Shown here in pieces: positions 60,391 to 64,000 of a stretch of DNA of 64,000 nucleotides (within the stretch, counting starts at the first letter, position 1; the number at the start of each line of letters is the position of its first letter). The DNA is from Leptodontidium sp. MPI-SDFR-AT-0119 (lineage: Eukaryota > Ascomycota > Leotiomycetes > Helotiales > Leptodontidiaceae): positions 620,001-684,000 of the forward strand of contig JAHLEZ010000028.1 of assembly GCA_020726505.1 (NCBI GenBank), written 5' to 3'. The notes beneath the pieces are model-generated. The model was not told the DNA's origin, did no database searches, and worked only from the letters and a program-made list of their open reading frames with translations. Both the position numbers and the translations under genes were made by a program.

Positions 60391-61227
60391 ATGGAAAATA
60401 TCCGCCAAATTTTCAGAAGCTCATCAGCAAATAAAGCCCAAAAGACTATGATCATGACCACCACAGCTCACAACGTCCCTTCCAACACAGCATCAACCGA
60501 TACCATGCATTCATCCCCAGTCACAGTCCTCGAGCTCTTCCAATCCCAGGGCTGCAACTCCTGCCCACCCGCCAACGACTTCCTTATCTCCAACTTCTCC
60601 AATGATCTCACAACCCTGCTCCTAACCTACGAAGTCACATACTGGGACAACCTTGGTTGGGCAGACACGTTTGGCAACAGACGCTGGGATGAGCGACAGC
60701 GGGATTACGCGGCCGTGTTGAGGCAGAGGAGTGTGTATACCCCCCAGGTTATTGCTGATGGTGGTGCACGGCCTCTCGCTTCGTGGCGGGACTTGCCTCA
60801 GGTGTTGGGTCAGCGGGGGGTGGCGGAGTTGAATGTAAATATTATGACACAGGGGGACGGACGGGTCGTGGAAGTTGGGTCGTGGAAGGGGGAGAATCGG
60901 AGTTGGAACGCGGCGCAGGTGGTAGCGGTGTGGTACGAAGAGCAGCCTGTTGATGTGGTGATCTTGAGAGGTGAAAACAGAGGCCTTACCTTGCCACATC
61001 GGAATGTGGTGAGGCATTTGGATGTTCTTGGGGATTACCCGGGCGGAAAAGAAGTGTTTGAAGTTCCGGATGATAGAATGGGGATGCGGCTTTGTGTAAT
61101 CGTTCAAGCGGGCAGAGGAGGAAAGATTCTCGGAGCTGCGTGTTTGAGGGTAACGGACAATGGGGGTTCATCGAGTGGCTTGTCAACGGTAGAATTTGAA
61201 TTGAGCATCAAGAGTCAAAATTATTAG
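60391..61227 (+). CDS. DUF1223 family protein (thioredoxin-like fold)
   Basis: A single open frame of 278 residues, no intron needed. From residue 43 it matches the DUF1223 pattern: VTVLELFQSQGCNSCPPAND with CXXC (C55, C58), then LTYEVTYWDNLGWADTFGN, RQRDYAAVLRQRSVYTPQVIADG, and the later VVILRGENRG and VVRHLDVLGDYPGG. DUF1223 proteins occur in bacteria, plants and fungi; the CXXC in a thioredoxin-like fold suggests redox or metal binding, but no function is established. The first 40 residues are Ser/Thr/Asn-rich and not a signal peptide; Met20, Met22 or Met39 are alternative starts. Frame is intact, composition normal. It overlaps, on the opposite strand, the start of an unlikely ORF. Confidence 0.9.
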   Translation: MENIRQIFRSSSANKAQKTMIMTTTAHNVPSNTASTDTMHSSPVTVLELFQSQGCNSCPPANDFLISNFSNDLTTLLLTYEVTYWDNLGWADTFGNRRWDERQRDYAAVLRQRSVYTPQVIADGGARPLASWRDLPQVLGQRGVAELNVNIMTQGDGRVVEVGSWKGENRSWNAAQVVAVWYEEQPVDVVILRGENRGLTLPHRNVVRHLDVLGDYPGGKEVFEVPDDRMGMRLCVIVQAGRGGKILGAACLRVTDNGGSSSGLSTVEFELSIKSQNY

Positions 61228-62258
61228 CACCGAAGATTTCTTGTGAGGGGAACTAAGGCTCGCACTATTTGCAACCCTCTCTCTGGTTTGAATCTGGTGT
61301 ATTGTTGAACAATTGTTTTGTTCATTAGTAGTGTTCTGGAGGATTTTATCCTCATCGAGTCTTTGGAGAAAGTGTAACGAAGGAATGAAACTCATTTCTC
61401 TTGGCACTTCTTATCACGTCGAAATCGAAAGGCTCACGAGAGTGAGTTTCCTCGAATCTCTACTCAAATATATCGCATGGCTTCGCCGTGAATAACTCTT
61501 GCGGTTCCCGCGCTTTGGGTAAAGTTCTAAAGCCTCTTTTATTGTCGTTTCCTTCACTATATCGATATCATACTCTTACTTAACAAAGGTTTTGATTATG
61601 AAGTTGAATTAAGAGGCCATAGACGATATTAAAGGAGGTGAAAGTTAACGAAGGAACAATTTCAAAGTAAAACACTTCATCTATAGTTTTACTACTACGA
61701 AGTGAACTCGATTCTCGTAGATTAGCCATTTAATAAGAACTCACTTTCAGCTCTCTTTAATTATTAAATTAAAGGTAATTAAGGCTCTATCGACTAATAT
61801 TCGTATGTTAGAGGAGGGGGAGGCGCAATATTAGCCTGTGGAAAGTAAGGGTATATTTAAGGGCTAGGAGCATATGAAGACTATCCCAAAGGTAATAACA
61901 TTAACTAGTACAAGGCTAGGTAAGGATTTGAAGGCCAAAACACTGTTCTTTTAGTATATTAAGCTATTAACTATAGTTCCGAAAATGACGATTCAATATA
62001 GTATATCCTCCTTTGCTTCTTCTTCCTCTTTGCCTTTAGTTTTTGATACTCTCGACGCTCCTTTGATAATCGTACTCCATGAAGTTAACTAAGCTCGTCT
62101 AACACAATCAAATCTTCTTGAATATTATATCCCTAACGTCGCAGATCTTCCGCAAAGAGGTAGTAGTGTTTATCATTGTTAACTTAGCAAAATCTTATCG
62201 ACGAAGAGCAAGAATCAACCTTACAAGCCTAGTATACATAAATTGATGTCAAAATTAA
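61228..62258. other. Intergenic DNA shifting to AT-rich
   Basis: The first 300 bases are ordinary and probably hold the DUF1223 3' region. From about 61540 the sequence becomes AT-rich with RIP-like TpA words. No convincing coding frame, LTR or copy of another sequence in the window was seen. Confidence 0.5.
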
Positions 62259-63230
62259 CTAAAAGGTCCCCTTTTCAGCTTCGCGGGTCTCTTCAACCTC
62301 CTCTAATAGTCGATTAATTGCTGTACGTGGCTTTTTTACTGTATAGCTCTCCTCCTCTTGAAATACACGCTTTGGAATCGCAATAACTAAAGGTTTCGGT
62401 GTTAAAGACTCTTTCCAAGGAAGTCGTTGCATATTTAATAGAAACAAAACTATTCCAAAGTAAATTTATAATTTAAGAAGCTTTTCCTTGCCTTTAAGTC
62501 CTCAATTCCGAGCTCATGTAAAAACGTGTTTAAATTCAGCGTTATTCTTAATATTAACCTTCGTAAGGTTTCCAATAGGTTTATAAGCATCGTACTAGTA
62601 AGTATTATCTCTTCTTAAAGTAGAAACACCTCTTTCTACGATATCACGATCTACTAACTACTCCACATTTTGTTTAATTAACTCATAAGTACTTTCATCA
62701 ACCTTTAAATCATTTATTACCATCCTAATCGTATTATTAATACACTCGTTATTAAGATAACATCGAATTTCTAGCTTAATAACTTATATATCAAGTTACG
62801 AAGGCGAAGGAGACTATATAACAACAGGTTCTAATGGGGAAACAAACTATAGTATCGATAAAGGCTAAGGAAGTACCATAATAGGCAATAATAAGGGTCC
62901 TATAAGCTCTATAACTTCTACCTCATTTACCACACCTAAATTAAGTGTGTCAGATAAAGTAAGAGCTATAAAGCTAGCAAAAGCATCACTAACTTTAGTA
63001 ATATTGATTTTAAGGGTTATTTTAACTAGCCCTAGGGTTGAGGAAATTGGAGGACGTGGAGTCGTCATTTTAATCGCTTTAGGACACTCAATCGCACAAT
63101 TTCGAGCACGTTTTAGAAGTATACTCGCGAATATGACGTATAAACAGAAAAGGCACGTCAAGAGCTTCAAAATAGTCCAATTTAAAGGCAAATCAGTAAA
63201 GAAACAATAGAGTTCTAAAGGTTACAATAT
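62259..63230 (-). pseudogene. RIP-damaged coding relic, unrecognised
   Basis: One minus-strand frame from about 63190 to about 62520 reads as protein with only TAA/TAG interruptions: MTTPRPPISSTLGLVKITLK, VSDAFASFIALTLSDTLNLG, PLEPVVI, LEIRCYLNNECINNTIRMV, INDLKVDESTYELIKQNVE, LVDRDIVERGVSTLRRDN, YKPIGNLTKVNIKNNAEFKH. A second frame then gives MQRLPWKESLTPKPLVIAIP and a Glu-rich end (62447-62259). The stop-at-Gln/Trp pattern is that of a repeated gene hit by RIP. It may be a transposon gag or an accessory gene family. No known domain was recognised. Confidence 0.45.
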
Positions 63231-63399
63231 TCTAACATTCAAAAATTTGGGTAGGGGCTACAGCAAAAGTCGGTGAATCGGCGTTACTAACCGAAGAATC
63301 ACTCCGATCCGAAGATTGGTTGTATTGGGGTTCCTGCGTTGAGACATAGCTTGTGAACTGTGGCTCCTTGGCCTGGCGTTCAATAACCGCCGCTTGCAT
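63231..63399 (-). pseudogene. N-terminal exon-like segment, intact frame
   Basis: From an ATG at 63399 the minus frame encodes about 55 residues with a hydrophilic, Ser/Gln-rich, natural-looking composition (MQAAVIERQAKEPQFTSYV, SSDRSDSSVSNADSP, VAPTQIFE) ending at a TAG at 63231-63233. It could be the N-terminus of the relic that follows at 63190, with a frameshift or lost intron between. Unlike the relic, this part is not AT-rich. Confidence 0.3.
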
Positions 63400-63640
63400 G
63401 CCTCATGCTAACGGGAGGTTCGGTATCTAGAGCTGGTGTACTGAACTGGTACCATGATCTGTATGATGATCGGATCATACCAAGTAACATGGGCGACTAG
63501 TCTCTGCGGCCAGTCATCGTGAGTGGCCATTCACTACGGCCAAGCAAGGTACATTAGGAGACGGCACAAACAACTCGATGTCAGAGCTTGCGCTCTCTCT
63601 CTTCAAATGCCCTAGCTATAATAAACCTCATTATTTCCCA
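63400..63640. other. Balanced-composition island between AT-rich segments
   Basis: About 240 bp of GC-balanced DNA with CA and TG dinucleotides preserved, between RIP-like segments on both sides. It has no clear coding frame. Taken with 63231-63399 it forms an unmutated island of about 400 bp; it may be an LTR or the promoter of the segment above. Confidence 0.35.
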
Positions 63641-64000
63641 AAGTCGGAGTACTTAATAAAAGAAGATCCTCGGTATGTCCTTTCTTAATTTATAGCATAA
63701 ATCCCCATCGAATTTCCCTTTGAATCCACAAAACGAGCAACGTATCTTATGTTTAGACTAATGTTAGTTTTTGCCACCTTTTGGTACCTCTATTCTTCTC
63801 GATGAGCTCTAGTGACTCCTTAATATCCTTAACCGCGAAAACAGTATAAACATTAACTGTATCTTTATTCTTCTTGTTTTGTAAAGAGATCTTAGTTTCA
63901 TTCTTAGGAAGAAACATGCGTATAAGGAACCGCTTCTAGTAAAGAAGCATGTCTCCTTAATATCCTCTAGAAGAGAAGGGCTGCCGAATTCCATGCATTT
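63641..64000 (-). mobile_element. Copia gag-like fragment, runs off the window
   Basis: On the minus strand, around 63750-63690, the frame reads IRCSFCGFKGKFDGDLCYKL, resembling the CCHC zinc knuckle of Copia gag (CX2C, Gly-Lys where Gly-His is normal, CYKL end). Just upstream in another frame are NETKISLQNKKN and FAVKDIKESLELIEKNRG, which suit the end of a gag capsid region. Frame changes and AT-richness show decay. It continues beyond the right edge. Confidence 0.45.

Noticed and set aside
60622..61107. A 161-residue minus-strand frame opposite DUF1223
   Set aside because: It is His/Pro-rich, antisense to the conserved DUF1223 frame, and without motifs.
1..64000. tRNA, rRNA or other structured RNA genes
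   Set aside because: I looked for T-loop (GTTCRANNC) and A-box words with cloverleaf pairing and found none convincing. A tRNAscan-SE run would be decisive.

Overview
The window is nuclear DNA of a filamentous ascomycete (Pezizomycotina). Genes carry short introns (about 50-85 bp, GT...AG, CTAAC-type branch points). The central 45 kb is AT-rich and made of retrotransposons full of TAA/TAG stops where Gln or Trp codons are expected, the usual footprint of repeat-induced point mutation (RIP). The species cannot be fixed from the sequence.

Left flank (1-11.1 kb): intergenic DNA, then one very large nine-exon gene (1624-11087, +) for a roughly 2,980-residue multi-pass membrane protein with a C-terminal PelF-like GT4 glycosyltransferase module. 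It resembles the large fungal GT4 proteins thought to make secreted or cell-wall polysaccharide. Its first exon holds what look like two compensating frameshifts. A G-rich tract follows the stop codon, and then the 3' end of a decayed chromovirus on the minus strand.

Central AT-rich block (about 12.3-58.0 kb): a nest of LTR retrotransposons that can be unpicked from LTR pairs and target-site duplications (TSDs). The oldest layer is two fragments of a Gypsy family (here X'), one inverted relative to the other: 12775-15174 plus 28259-28545, and 28546-28746 plus 54864-57972. Into X' went a Copia element (15175-28253, TSD ATTAT), and into its RT went a chromodomain Gypsy (Gypsy-1, 17070-23659, TSD ACTTC). 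Also into X' went element X1 (28747-54859, minus, TSD CTAG). X1's 5' LTR was then split by a second copy, X2 (42481-54618, plus, TSD GTAT), which gives a giant head-to-head inverted repeat. A 1.7-kb non-autonomous LTR element (TRIM, 34665-36369, TSD GACAT) sits inside X1, and a solo Gypsy-1 LTR (56978-57278, TSD GACGA) sits in X'. Family X seems to carry an extra open reading frame downstream of pol.

Right flank (58.0-64.0 kb): a minus-strand patatin-like phospholipase with both catalytic motifs but at least one frameshift, a possible decayed neighbour, an intact single-exon DUF1223 (thioredoxin-fold) gene on plus, then decayed minus-strand coding remnants including a Copia gag-like zinc knuckle at the edge.

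The layout is a typical AT-isochore: silenced nested transposons between ordinary genes. The GT4 gene and DUF1223 gene look functional by reading frame (the GT4 gene with the exon-1 caveat). Nothing inside the block looks able to encode a full protein. All identifications come from motifs and repeat structure read by eye; no database search was run.
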